The notes beneath the pieces were generated by a model. The model did no database searches. It was given only the letters and a program-made list of their open reading frames with translations, and was not told where the DNA came from. The translations under genes and the position numbers were made by a program. From Bradyrhizobium sp. WD16 (GTDB lineage Bacteria > Pseudomonadota > Alphaproteobacteria > Rhizobiales > Xanthobacteraceae): a DNA stretch of 64,000 bases. The stretch is from contig NZ_CP028908.1 in assembly GCF_024181725.1 (NCBI RefSeq), forward strand, positions 3,337,501 through 3,401,500, written 5' to 3'. This document shows positions 1-7,676 of this stretch, piece by piece (position 1 is the first letter of the stretch; the number at the start of each line of letters is the position of its first letter).

Positions 1-117
1 CCGCCGCCGCCCAAGCCCGATGGACTGCGGCGGAACTGAGCGGCCGCGGATCGCGGTGCCGCGCGCCGTCGGCGGCGCGCGAGCTGCACACTCCGTTGTC
101 GTCGCCCGGCTTCGACC

Positions 118-1531
118 CTACGATATGCACACATCTCCGGATCCTCTTGCGGCGCCTCCCATTTTCTGAATCGATGGTAGTCGCAAGATTCTGGGGAACA
201 GAAATGGAAGGTGGTTTGGGACGGTTCGGCGACCGGCGCCTGGAAAAAGGGGGGCCGGCTTGCTGGCCCGTCTGGTCAGTGTCGGTCAATCCGGCATCAG
301 CGTGCGTCGCGTGGGGGGCAATCGCGCCGGCGAGATGCGCATTACGCGTTTTTTGCGTAACCCGCGTGTGAGACCGGACGAGATGGTCGCGACCGCCCGC
401 GCGCGTACCGCTGGGCTGGTCAGGGGGCGGCACATCCTGGCGATCCAGGACACCACGACCCTGCGCGACGATGGCAAGCAACGCAGTTTGAACCTGCATC
501 CAATGATCGCGGTGGATGCCCATGATGGCGGGCTGCTCGGACTTGTCGATGCGGTGTTCCTTAGCCACGTTGGTGGCAAGAAGCACCTATGCAAAAAGCG
601 GCCCTTCGCCGAAAAGGAGAGTAGCCGCTGGCTCGACGCGACCAATACAGCAGCCAGCCTGGTTGCGTCCGGAGCGGCCTGCGTCACCGTCGTGGCCGAT
701 CGGGAAAGCGATATTTATGAGGAATTCGCCTGCCGTCCCATTGAGACCGAACTGCTGATCCGCGCCCATCATGATCGCGTGCTGGAAGACGGAGGCATGC
801 TCTATGAGTGCATGGAGGGTGTCGCTGAACTGGGCCGCGAGACGATCGATCTGCCGGCCAATCCGGGCCGAGCCGCCCGTCAGGCAGTGCTGGCGCTGCG
901 GGCGCGTGAGGTCACCCTGAAGCGGCCGAAACGCAACCGCCCCGCCGAGGCGGCCAAACTGCCGAAGACAGTCACTCTCACCTTGGTGGAAGCACGTGAG
1001 ATCGATCCGCCGGACACCGTGACGCCGGTACATTGGCGGCTGCTGACAACGCACAGGGTGGCGACGCTGGCGCAAGCATTACTGATCACACACTTTTATC
1101 GCCAGCGCTGGACCATCGAGCAGGTCTTCCGGGTGATGAAAACGAAAGGCTTCGACATCGAGGCGGTGCGGGTTACAGAGGATGGGCCATTCGAGAACCT
1201 GACCACCGCGACGTTGATCGCTGCCATTCAAGTACTGCAGATGGTTCGCGAGCGCGACGGCGCGGCCGGGCGGCCGCTGCAAGACGCGCTCGACCCCGAA
1301 GACCAGCCCGCGCTGGAGGCGATTTGTCAAACCCTTGAGGGCAAGACCGAGAAACAGAAGAACCCTCATCCCAAAGGGTCGTTGGCATATGCCAGTTGGG
1401 TGTGCGCTCGGCTTGGCGGATGGACCGGCTATTATGGAAAGCCAGGCCCCATCGTAATGATGCAGGGGCTGCAATCCCTCAAGGCAATACTTCGCGGCTG
1501 GAGACTCCGCAGAGATGTGTGAATCTCGTAG
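118..1531 (+). mobile_element. IS4-family (IS50/Tn5-like) insertion sequence
   Basis: Imperfect terminal inverted repeats are visible: the left end from 118 reads CTACGATATGCACACATCTC, and the reverse complement of the right end (to 1531) reads CTACGAGATTCACACATCTC. The ACACATCT core resembles the mosaic end of IS50. Flanks 108-117 (GGCTTCGACC) and 1532-1541 (GGCTTTGACC) match in 9 of 10 positions, consistent with the 9-10 bp target duplication of this group. The only gene inside is a frameshifted transposase, so this copy is probably inactive unless frameshifting occurs. Confidence 0.8.
174..1522 (+). pseudogene. IS4-family transposase, frameshifted near its N terminus
   Basis: The N-terminal DNA-binding part (RFWGTEMEGGLGRFGDRRLEKG, typical of Tn5-like transposases) lies in one frame from about 174. 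The rest lies in a second frame from about 260 to 1522. The switch falls at a run of five A and six G at 244-254; adding one G would restore one protein of about 450 residues. The second frame holds the catalytic core: the second DDE aspartate in VVADRESDIYEEF, and the IS4-family YREK signature in FYRQRWTIEQVFRVMKTKG. Either a loss-of-function mutation or slippage on the homopolymer explains the two frames. No start codon in the second frame would give a complete DNA-binding domain. Confidence 0.8.
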
Positions 1532-1923
1532 GGCTTTGACCGGGCGACCCAGTAGCCGTGGCGGTCGTGATGGGCAGCGCGTCCGCCGCAGTGCACCGTT
1601 GCGATGACCCGGGGTACTGGGCCCCCCGGACAAGCCGGGGGGCGACAGCAGAATGTGCCGATAGTCGGCGCATCCCCTGTTGTTCTGGCAAAATCTGTGC
1701 GCCGGCAGCGGAGAGAGCCGTTCTGCAAAGCCTCCGCTTGCGGGCATGACGTTCCCGGACAGGTACTCGTCCCGCCAGAACAAGATCGCCAGCCCGATCC
1801 GGTCTATCGAGATGCAGGCTGCCGCGATCACGGCCGCTCATCACCGGAGCTTCCGGAACGGGCCGGGCGTCGACGTCGTCATGCCCCGGATGCTCGCGAC
1901 CCGATCTACCATTCCAAGAGCGC
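1532..1923. other. Intergenic stretch, degraded repeat sequence
   Basis: I see no supported gene here. The segment contains GC-rich inverted repeats of the type common in Bradyrhizobium intergenic DNA, for example GGGCCCCCCGG / CCGGGGGG around 1618-1644. The string CCGTTCTGCAAAGCC at about 1720-1735 recurs near 3899-3914, so the two places share decayed repeat material. Short open frames on both strands are low-complexity and resemble no family. Confidence 0.4.
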
Positions 1924-2421
1924 ATGCGGCCTGTCGTCGAAACCGTTGAAGTGATCGCAGCCGCCACCATCATGGTGAAGTGGCGGGACAGCGTCCAGCC
2001 GAGCACGGTGCGGCTCGACGGCTGGATCCGGTCTGGAGGCACGCAGCGGGCAGGCCTGCTGCGGCCGGAATGCTTTCGAAAGCTCCTCGTCTCGCAGTTT
2101 GGCAACGCCATCCTGTGGGAGGGATGCGAAGGAGCGGTGATGACCGCCCTCCTGCTATGGCACCTGGCCGAGGAGCAGCGACCGTTCACGGGCGAAGACG
2201 CGCGGGCCTGGCAGGCGCGGACGAAGCTCACCAACGACGAGGTGGCCGACCTGTTCGGCATCAGCATCAGGACGTGGCGGTCTTACCGGAGGGGTGGCAG
2301 GGTTCCGCGGTCCGTCGCCATGGCATGCCGCGCGATGTCGCGCGATCCGCTGCCGCTGCAGGCTCATCTCCATTGTCCGCGCCACCTGCGGATTTACGCC
2401 GATCCGCTTGCCGAAGGCTGA
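1924..2421 (+). CDS. DUF2442-like protein with C-terminal helix-turn-helix
   Basis: A 165-residue protein. The N-terminal 75 residues have the feel of DUF2442 (alternating strands, then FRKLLVSQFGNAILWEGC, like the usual F..V.v...G.i.W segment). The C-terminal half, ARTKLTNDEVADLFGISIRTWRSYRRG, is a clear Xre-type helix-turn-helix. This arrangement is common in small regulators lying near mobile elements or toxin-antitoxin loci. It precedes a ribbon-helix-helix gene on the same strand. The start is uncertain because no strong ribosome binding site is visible; an alternative ATG lies at 1972. DNA binding is likely; a target is unknown. Confidence 0.5.
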   Translation: MRPVVETVEVIAAATIMVKWRDSVQPSTVRLDGWIRSGGTQRAGLLRPECFRKLLVSQFGNAILWEGCEGAVMTALLLWHLAEEQRPFTGEDARAWQARTKLTNDEVADLFGISIRTWRSYRRGGRVPRSVAMACRAMSRDPLPLQAHLHCPRHLRIYADPLAEG

Positions 2422-2547
2422 AGTCCCGAGGCACCTGCCTGGCAAATGCAGATCGCGCAGTGCGCGACAAGTTCCGTTCGTCGCGAGAAAATACCCGGGC
2501 CTGACAAAGCCGGTATCGTTCGGCTTCGCAATGCGACGGTCGGAGCC

Positions 2548-2730
2548 ATGGTCGATCAGCAGGACGCAGACGGGGACTGGCCCGAACGGGTGAGAAAGGT
2601 GCAGATTCATCCGAGTGTGCCGGAGCAGCTGCGCGAAAATCTCAAGATGAGCGCCAAGAAGGGCGGCCGCTCGCTCAATCAGGAGATCGTCGATCGTCTG
2701 ACGAGATCGCTCGCCGAGGACGGCTTCTGA
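2548..2730 (+). CDS. Arc-like ribbon-helix-helix DNA-binding protein
   Basis: A 60-residue protein. VRKVQIHPSVPEQLRENLKMSAKKGGRSLNQEIVDRL fits the Arc/MetJ ribbon-helix-helix fold: one beta strand for DNA contact followed by two helices. Such proteins are usually dimeric repressors, often of their own operon or of a toxin. No toxin gene follows, so a toxin-antitoxin role is not supported. ATG 2548 is chosen because GGAG precedes it closely; an in-frame start at 2446 would add a charged extension not expected in the family. Confidence 0.55.
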   Translation: MVDQQDADGDWPERVRKVQIHPSVPEQLRENLKMSAKKGGRSLNQEIVDRLTRSLAEDGF

Positions 2731-2908
2731 GCGGCAACGAAGACGATTGCGCAAATGGCGCTGGTGCTGTGGCGGCGTCGACTGACGGCCTGCGGCGGCG
2801 CCATGCGCAATCCGTTCGGCGACGACGGGCGTCGCGCTGAACTCGGCCGTCGCCGATCGCCGTCGTAGCAAATGACGAAGCCGCTCCACTGGACGAAAGG
2901 GGGCTCCC

Positions 2909-3577
2909 ATGCAGGTCCAATTGGCGTTCGTTCTCATGGTTGCGCTGGTGCTGGGGCTTGTCGGCCTCGCCTTCTGGCTGATCCGCGAATTCGCCGCTGA
3001 ACGCCGGGTACAGACCCGGGACGCGACGCGGCGGATCTCGGTCGTCGAGTTCGCGGCAATCAAAGGCGGCCGTCAGCTCGTGCTGGTTCGTTACCGGGAA
3101 ACGGAGCATCTGCTGCTGATCGGCGGGGCGGCCGACGTCGTGGTCGAAAGCCGCATTGCCCCGCCGCCTGCTCGATTCGAAGCTGAAGCCCGGCCATTCG
3201 CCATCCGCGACGAGGAGGGGGCGGCGGCCCCGTCGGCCGACGTCGTGCCCTACGCCCCGACACTCCAAAGACCGGCCGCGCCGACCCTGCCGTGGGATCT
3301 CCCGGAGATGTCGGCGGCGCCCCGGGATCCGGCGTTCGAGCCGCTGGAGCTGCGGCGCCGGTTCATGGCGGAGGCCGGGGCGCGGACGGAAGACCATCGC
3401 GCGCCGATGATGTCGAGCGGCGACATGGAGAGGCTTGCGGAGCTCGAGGACCAGATTGCCGATCTGCTGAACGGATCGCGACCGCAGGTCTCCGGGCTCC
3501 GCACACCGGGGCAGGAGGGGCGAGGGGGGCAAGAAGGCGTGCCGGCCCCGCATTCCTCTCGATTCGACCGCACCTGA
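2909..3577 (+). CDS. FliO-like flagellar export protein
   Basis: A 222-residue protein with one N-terminal membrane segment (about residues 5-24, LAFVLMVALVLGLVGLAFWLI), then a short cytoplasmic domain. The signature RISVVEFAAIKGGRQLVLVRYRETEHLLLIGGAADVVVESRI matches FliO of Bradyrhizobium-type bacteria. FliO assists assembly of the FliPQR flagellar export gate in the inner membrane. The tail (residues 85-222) is proline/alanine-rich and low in complexity. A purine-rich Shine-Dalgarno (AAAGGGGG) precedes ATG 2909. No other flagellar gene is in the window, so it stands alone here; a FliO paralogue outside the main flagellar cluster is possible. Confidence 0.7.
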   Translation: MQVQLAFVLMVALVLGLVGLAFWLIREFAAERRVQTRDATRRISVVEFAAIKGGRQLVLVRYRETEHLLLIGGAADVVVESRIAPPPARFEAEARPFAIRDEEGAAAPSADVVPYAPTLQRPAAPTLPWDLPEMSAAPRDPAFEPLELRRRFMAEAGARTEDHRAPMMSSGDMERLAELEDQIADLLNGSRPQVSGLRTPGQEGRGGQEGVPAPHSSRFDRT

Positions 3578-4003
3578 ACCGGCCGGCACGCCTTGGGCGC
3601 ATCGCACGACGTCGGCGGCGCGCGAGCTACATACGCCGGTGCCGTCGCCCGGCGCAGATCCTACGAGATTCAGACATCCGGGCGGCGACAACGGAGTGGA
3701 AAGATGCGCCCTGACATTCATTCTCGTCATGGCCGGGCTTGTCCCGGCCATCCGCGTCTTTTTCGTTGATGGCCTGCAAAGTCGTGGATGCCCGCGGCAA
3801 GCGCGGGCATGACGATGGAGAGGCTGAAGGAGTGGCTGCCCTTTCGCATCCTCGCGGAATACTGGGTTCCCGCTTGCGCGCCGGGCGGCGCAGAGAGCCG
3901 TTCTGCAAAGCCCTCGCCTGAAGCGGGCGATGACGGTGGAGATTCCAATATTCGCAAACCGGCAGGGCCGCGGCGCGTTCACGCCGCAGCCCTGCCGGAG
4001 GGA
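3578..4003. other. Intergenic region with palindromic repeats
   Basis: No gene is supported. It contains two strong hairpins: ATGGCCGGG at 3729-3737 with CCCGGCCAT at 3743-3751, and ATGCCCGCG at 3788-3796 with CGCGGGCAT at 3802-3810. These resemble intergenic palindromic repeats that recur across Bradyrhizobium-type genomes. They lie between a plus-strand gene and the 3' end of a minus-strand gene and could act as transcription terminators for both. Confidence 0.5.
3606..3680. repeat. 75-bp copy of the sequence at the IS left boundary
   Basis: GTCGGCGGCGCGCGAGCT at 3611-3628 recurs at 69-86, and the following GTCGCCCGGC and CTACGA blocks keep the same order and nearly the same spacing. The copy runs on into CTACGAGATTCAGACATC (3661-3678), which resembles the IS terminal repeat. 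It may be a decayed end of a second IS copy together with its flank, or an older intergenic repeat. Confidence 0.45.
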
Positions 4004-4717
4004 TCATGCCTTATGAGCCGACGGCGCGAGCAGCGCGCGGTGGATCAGCCCGCCGAAGATGCCGCCGGCGATCGGCGCAACCCAGAACAGCCAGAGCTGC
4101 TGCAGCGCCCAGCCACCGGCGACCAGCGCAGGGCCGGTCGATCGTGCCGGGTTGACCGAGGTGTTGGTGACGGGAATCGAGATCAGGTGAATGAGCGTCA
4201 GCCCGAGACCGATGGCGATCGGCGCAAAGGCCGACGCGGCACGGCTCTCGGTCGAGCCGAGGATGATCAGAAGGAACATGGCGGTGAGGATGAATTCGAT
4301 CAGGAGCGCCGAGGTCATTCCGTATTTCCCGGGCGAGTGTTCGCCGTAGCCGTTCGACGCGAAGCCGCCGGCAAGGGAGAAAGTCGAGTTGTCGGATGCG
4401 ATCAGATAGAGCGCTGCGGCCGCCGCGCTTGCCCCGATCACCTGGGCGGCGACATAGGGAAGGAATTCGCCCCAGGAGAAGCGACCGGCCGCGGCCAGCC
4501 CCGCCGAGACGGCAGGATTGAAATGCCCGCCCGAGATCGGGCCGAAGGCGAAGGCGCCGGTGAGGACGGTCAGCCCGAACGCCAGCGCGACGCCGGCGAA
4601 ACCGATGCCGAGATTGTCGGGAAAGGCCGCAGCGAGAATGGCGCTGCCGCAGCCGCCGAAAGTCAGCCAGAAGGTGCCGATGAATTCGGCGGCAAGTTTC
4701 TTGGGAAGATCGCTCAT
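4004..4717 (-). CDS. Aquaporin Z, water channel
   Basis: A 237-residue inner-membrane protein with six transmembrane helices and two half-helices. Both NPA boxes of the MIP family are present: GHFNPAVS in the first half and SVNPARSTG in the second. The arginine after the second NPA (NPAR), part of the selectivity filter, is conserved. Length and sequence fit AqpZ, which conducts water rather than glycerol. GAGGA precedes the ATG at 4717. A composite hairpin element (4787-4953) sits about 70 bp upstream of the start, where it could influence the promoter. Confidence 0.95.
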   Translation of the reverse strand: MSDLPKKLAAEFIGTFWLTFGGCGSAILAAAFPDNLGIGFAGVALAFGLTVLTGAFAFGPISGGHFNPAVSAGLAAAGRFSWGEFLPYVAAQVIGASAAAAALYLIASDNSTFSLAGGFASNGYGEHSPGKYGMTSALLIEFILTAMFLLIILGSTESRAASAFAPIAIGLGLTLIHLISIPVTNTSVNPARSTGPALVAGGWALQQLWLFWVAPIAGGIFGGLIHRALLAPSAHKA

Positions 4718-4786
4718 GTGATGGTCCTCTGCTCAGGTCGGGAGAAGGAGCGTTACGGGGGGCGGTCGGTACGGCAAACGCGCAAA

Positions 4787-4953
4787 CTAGTGTCCTGTCT
4801 CCGAATTACCGCTCCATTTGCCTCATGCTCGCACGGTAATTCGGAGACATAAGGACACTAGCAAAATCAAAGTGCTAGTGTGGCTTATGTCTCGCAATTG
4901 CCTACGAGAGACTGGCCGCAAAGGCGGTAGGCAATTGCGAGACGCCACACTAG
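4787..4953 (-). repeat. Composite hairpin element B-A (167 bp)
   Basis: Hairpin B (4787-4861) and hairpin A (4875-4953), both in reverse orientation, joined by the 13-nt linker CAAAATCAAAGTG. Each hairpin begins and ends with CTAG. The stems are TCTCCGAATTACCG-type (B) and GTCTCGCAATTGCCTAC (A). This is a complete copy of the A-B composite in reverse orientation. Confidence 0.9.
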
Positions 4954-5245
4954 GCTCGCGCCTTTCGATGACGCGCAAGGATGCCGACATCCGACAATTC
5001 GCGCGAGACATGTCAGCTGCGGCGGGTGGCGGCGAATCGCATCGCGATGTTGTTCCGCGGTGGCGGCGATCGTCAACGACCTAAACCATCGCTGACGACG
5101 ACGTTGTCGGAAAGAGCATAAGGTCTTGTCTCATGAGGCATGCAAAATGCGACGCGAGCGCCGAAATGCGGTCGCAGGCGCGGCACGCGCAACCAAGCAT
5201 TAAGCAAGCTGCAGCACCTTCGCGCGATACGTCGAGTGAGGTGTC

Positions 5246-6049
5246 ATGTTTCGAAGCGTGGTTTTGGGAGCGTTTGTTGCGGGTGTCGTTGTCAGTCAGT
5301 CAGTGCGCGGATATGCGGCGGAGCCGTCGTCATCGGGGTGGACGATCACGCTGAAGGCCAACGCCGGAATGTCGCCGGCATGGGAGGGATCCAACAGCCT
5401 GTCGCCGTATCTGGTGCCGGGGCTGGGGATCCGTCGCGCCGGAACCCCGCAGGCGTTCTCGGCGCCGGATGACTCGCCGAGCTTTGCGCTGCTCGACGTC
5501 GGCTGGCTGAAGGCGGGCCCGGCGGGCCGCCTCAAGGGGCCTCGCAAGGCGAGCGACCATGCCGAACTGCGCGGTATCCACGACATCGATTGGACGCTCG
5601 AAGCGGGCGGCTTCGCCGAGTTCTGGCCGATCGAGAAGTTTCGCCTGCGGGTCGAAGCGCGTCACGGCTTTCTCGGCCACCATGGTAACGTCGTCGATGT
5701 CTCCGCCGACTGGATCGAACGCCGCGGGCCCTGGACCGTATCGTTCGGGCCGAGAATGTCGGCCGGCGATACTCGCTATATGGATCAGGTCTTCGGCGTG
5801 ACGGCGCAGGATGCGCTGATCAACGGCAGTCTGCCGGCCTATCGGGCCGGAGGAGGGATGAAGTCGGCCGGCGTTTCCGGCGCAATCAGCTACGAGTGGT
5901 CGAAGGCATGGACGACGACGATCTACGCCGATTATCGCCGCCTCGTCGGTTCGGCGGGCGCCAGTCCGATCACCGCCGGGCTCGGCTCGCGCGACCAGTT
6001 CACGTTCGGAGCAATCGCCGCCTATTCGTTCGACTGGCCGGGTTTATAG
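5246..6049 (+). CDS. MipA/OmpV family outer-membrane protein
   Basis: A 267-residue protein with an N-terminal signal peptide (about residues 1-24, cleavage near GYAAEP). It continues as a repeated amphipathic strand pattern typical of the MipA/OmpV family (MltA-interacting proteins, about 250-280 residues). The region YMDQVFGVTAQDALINGSLPAYRAGGGMKSAGVSGAISYEWSKAWTTTIYADYRRL is characteristic. Family members are outer-membrane barrels linked to murein enzymes or antibiotic uptake. The stop codon TAG (6047-6049) is the edge of a hairpin element. The last residues are WPGL instead of the usual terminal aromatic residue, so the insertion may have altered the C terminus. Confidence 0.85.
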   Translation: MFRSVVLGAFVAGVVVSQSVRGYAAEPSSSGWTITLKANAGMSPAWEGSNSLSPYLVPGLGIRRAGTPQAFSAPDDSPSFALLDVGWLKAGPAGRLKGPRKASDHAELRGIHDIDWTLEAGGFAEFWPIEKFRLRVEARHGFLGHHGNVVDVSADWIERRGPWTVSFGPRMSAGDTRYMDQVFGVTAQDALINGSLPAYRAGGGMKSAGVSGAISYEWSKAWTTTIYADYRRLVGSAGASPITAGLGSRDQFTFGAIAAYSFDWPGL

Positions 6050-6449
6050 TGTGGCTTATGTCTCGCGATTGCCTACGAGAGACTGGCCGCAAAGGCGGCA
6101 GGCAATTGCGAGACGCCACGCTAGTGTCCCGTCTCCGAATGACCGCTTCGTTTGCCTCACCCTCGCACGGTCATTCGGAGACGTCGGGACACTAGTGTCC
6201 TGTTTCCAACGTTCGTATCCCATTGCAGCAGGCGCTCATACGAACGTTGGAAACAAGGGGACACTAGCATCATTATGATTCTAGTGTGGTTTTGGATCTG
6301 ACGCTCGTTCGAAGAACTCGCTGCATTACTGAAACGAGCGTCAGATCCACCACACTAGCAAAATCAAAAAGCTAGTGTGGCTTATGTCTCGCAATTGCCT
6401 ACAGGGGCTTGCCGCAAAGGGCATAGGCAATTGCGAGACGCCACACTAG
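6046..6449 (-). repeat. Hairpin mosaic A-B-D-C-A with a nested insertion
   Basis: Five hairpins in reverse orientation: A 6046-6124, B 6121-6195, D 6192-6267, linker CATCATTATGATT, C 6281-6358, linker CAAAATCAAAAAG, A 6372-6449. Neighbours share CTAG. Removing 6192-6354 (163 bp) leaves B-CTAG-linker-CTAG-A, an intact A-B composite. The D-C composite therefore inserted into the CTAG next to the linker and duplicated it. The left edge reads ATAG and supplies the stop of the MipA gene. Confidence 0.9.
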
Positions 6450-6717
6450 TTGCAGATCGGCGCCGATGCCGGCGCAGGATCGTTGTCGAAAACGGCGCGA
6501 TGCGCCGCGCGACGATGGAAGCTGCGACTGCGGACAACACTCGTGTGACCGGAAACAAGACAGCGGAACCGGCGTGGCGCATCGATTGACGGCAGGTCGC
6601 GTGCACGGACGAATCCGGTCGCGACAGATTGCCGGCAAAGCGGGGCTGCGTCATGGCTGAAGATCGCATGACCAAAGAGGTTGCTCACCGCGAAGGGATC
6701 GGCTGACGGAAGAGACC

Positions 6718-7275
6718 ATGGCTCATGGACCCGGCCCGGCGGCGGAGACGTTTGACGAGTACATGGCGCGGTGCCCGAGAGATTGCCGTTCGCGTCTCGG
6801 TGTGCTGCTGCCGTCGGTCGACCCGCGCGGGCACGATATGCCGGCGGTGAGGCTTGTCGGCTTCTTCACGGCCCTGATGACGCTGCTCGGCTGGCTCGAG
6901 CAGCGTCATGGGTTCGCGGTCGACGCGGCGCTGGTCCGACGCTACTGCGATCTGAAAGTGCTGTCCGATGCGGTCGACTTCGCCGTCGTTTCGGACGCCG
7001 ACGGGGCGTTGTCGGTCATCGGAGCCGGCGACTTGAGCGAGTTTCGAACCGCGGCGTACCGCATGCGCATGTACTTGATTGCGCTTCGCGGCTGGAGAGT
7101 GCCGGATGGTCCGCTGCGCGCCGGCGGCAGACAAATCGCAACCGGAACGGCCGGCCGTCCTGCGTTCGCCGTCGCGGCGGAAGAACACCGGCAGGTCGCC
7201 GAATGGGTGTTGCGCGATCTCGACGAGAAGCGGAAGCGCGGCGATGACAGCATCATCGCAATCGTCGAGCCTTGA
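6718..7275 (+). CDS. Hypothetical protein, 185 aa
   Basis: I do not recognise the family. The protein is soluble, without a signal peptide. It has a cysteine pair near the N terminus (RCPRDCRS), a hydrophobic helix around residues 43-60 (VRLVGFFTALMTLLGWLEQ), and a charged C terminus. Codon use resembles neighbouring genes and GGAAGAGA precedes ATG 6718, so it is probably expressed. It is convergent with the L,D-transpeptidase gene, separated by a hairpin-rich gap. Confidence 0.55.
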   Translation: MAHGPGPAAETFDEYMARCPRDCRSRLGVLLPSVDPRGHDMPAVRLVGFFTALMTLLGWLEQRHGFAVDAALVRRYCDLKVLSDAVDFAVVSDADGALSVIGAGDLSEFRTAAYRMRMYLIALRGWRVPDGPLRAGGRQIATGTAGRPAFAVAAEEHRQVAEWVLRDLDEKRKRGDDSIIAIVEP

Positions 7276-7676
7276 AACGCGCCCCGGCGAAAGGATGCAT
7301 GCGTGCGATCGAGGTCGGCGGCGCGGCGTTCGCCGCCGATTTCAGCAGCTTGCCGGATCGGATGTGTGCATATCGCAGGGCGAGCGGTTGGAGCCGGGCG
7401 GTCTGCGACAAGACCGAGGCATTGTCGGAACAAGACGCCGATCCGCTTCCGGGCGATACTCAACCGTTGCCCCCCCCAACTGCTCATCCGCCGACCAGCT
7501 TCGGCAGGATGAGGGGCGACGTTGGTCCACCAAGCCCCCTTGGTTGACCAGGGTCCCGGTCCACGCATCAGCGCCCAACCCCGATGCGTGACCGGGACCC
7601 CCAGTCGCGCATCTCGCGGGATCGCGATCCCTGCTCTGTCTGGTGGCCCGCACCGCCTGCGCCCGTGCCGCTCGTG
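7276..7676. other. Convergent intergenic gap with two tandem hairpins
   Basis: Between the 3' ends of a plus and a minus gene lie two adjacent hairpins. The first, 7523-7550, pairs TGGTCCACCAAG with CTTGGTTGACCA (one mismatch, 4-nt loop). The second, 7551-7600, pairs GGGTCCCGGTC and ACGCATC with GATGCGT and GACCGGGACCC (18 bp, a single bulged C, 13-nt loop). They could terminate transcription from both sides or form a structured RNA. A short open frame (7272-7547) is not convincing. Confidence 0.6.

Noticed and set aside
118-1531. The IS4-type element as mobiliser of the hairpin elements
   Set aside because: Its terminal repeats (CTACGA...) and 9-10 bp target duplication do not match the CTAGTGT ends and 4-bp CTAG duplication of the hairpins. 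The mobiliser must be elsewhere.
2548-2730. Antitoxin of a toxin-antitoxin pair
   Set aside because: The ribbon-helix-helix fold fits, but no toxin-like gene lies next to it on the same strand.
3788-4852. 354-codon open frame on the plus strand
   Set aside because: Antisense to aquaporin Z and running into a repeat; no family features.
7272-7547. 91-codon open frame after the hypothetical gene
   Set aside because: Overlaps the preceding stop, ends in low-complexity proline sequence and runs into the hairpins; no ribosome binding site or family.
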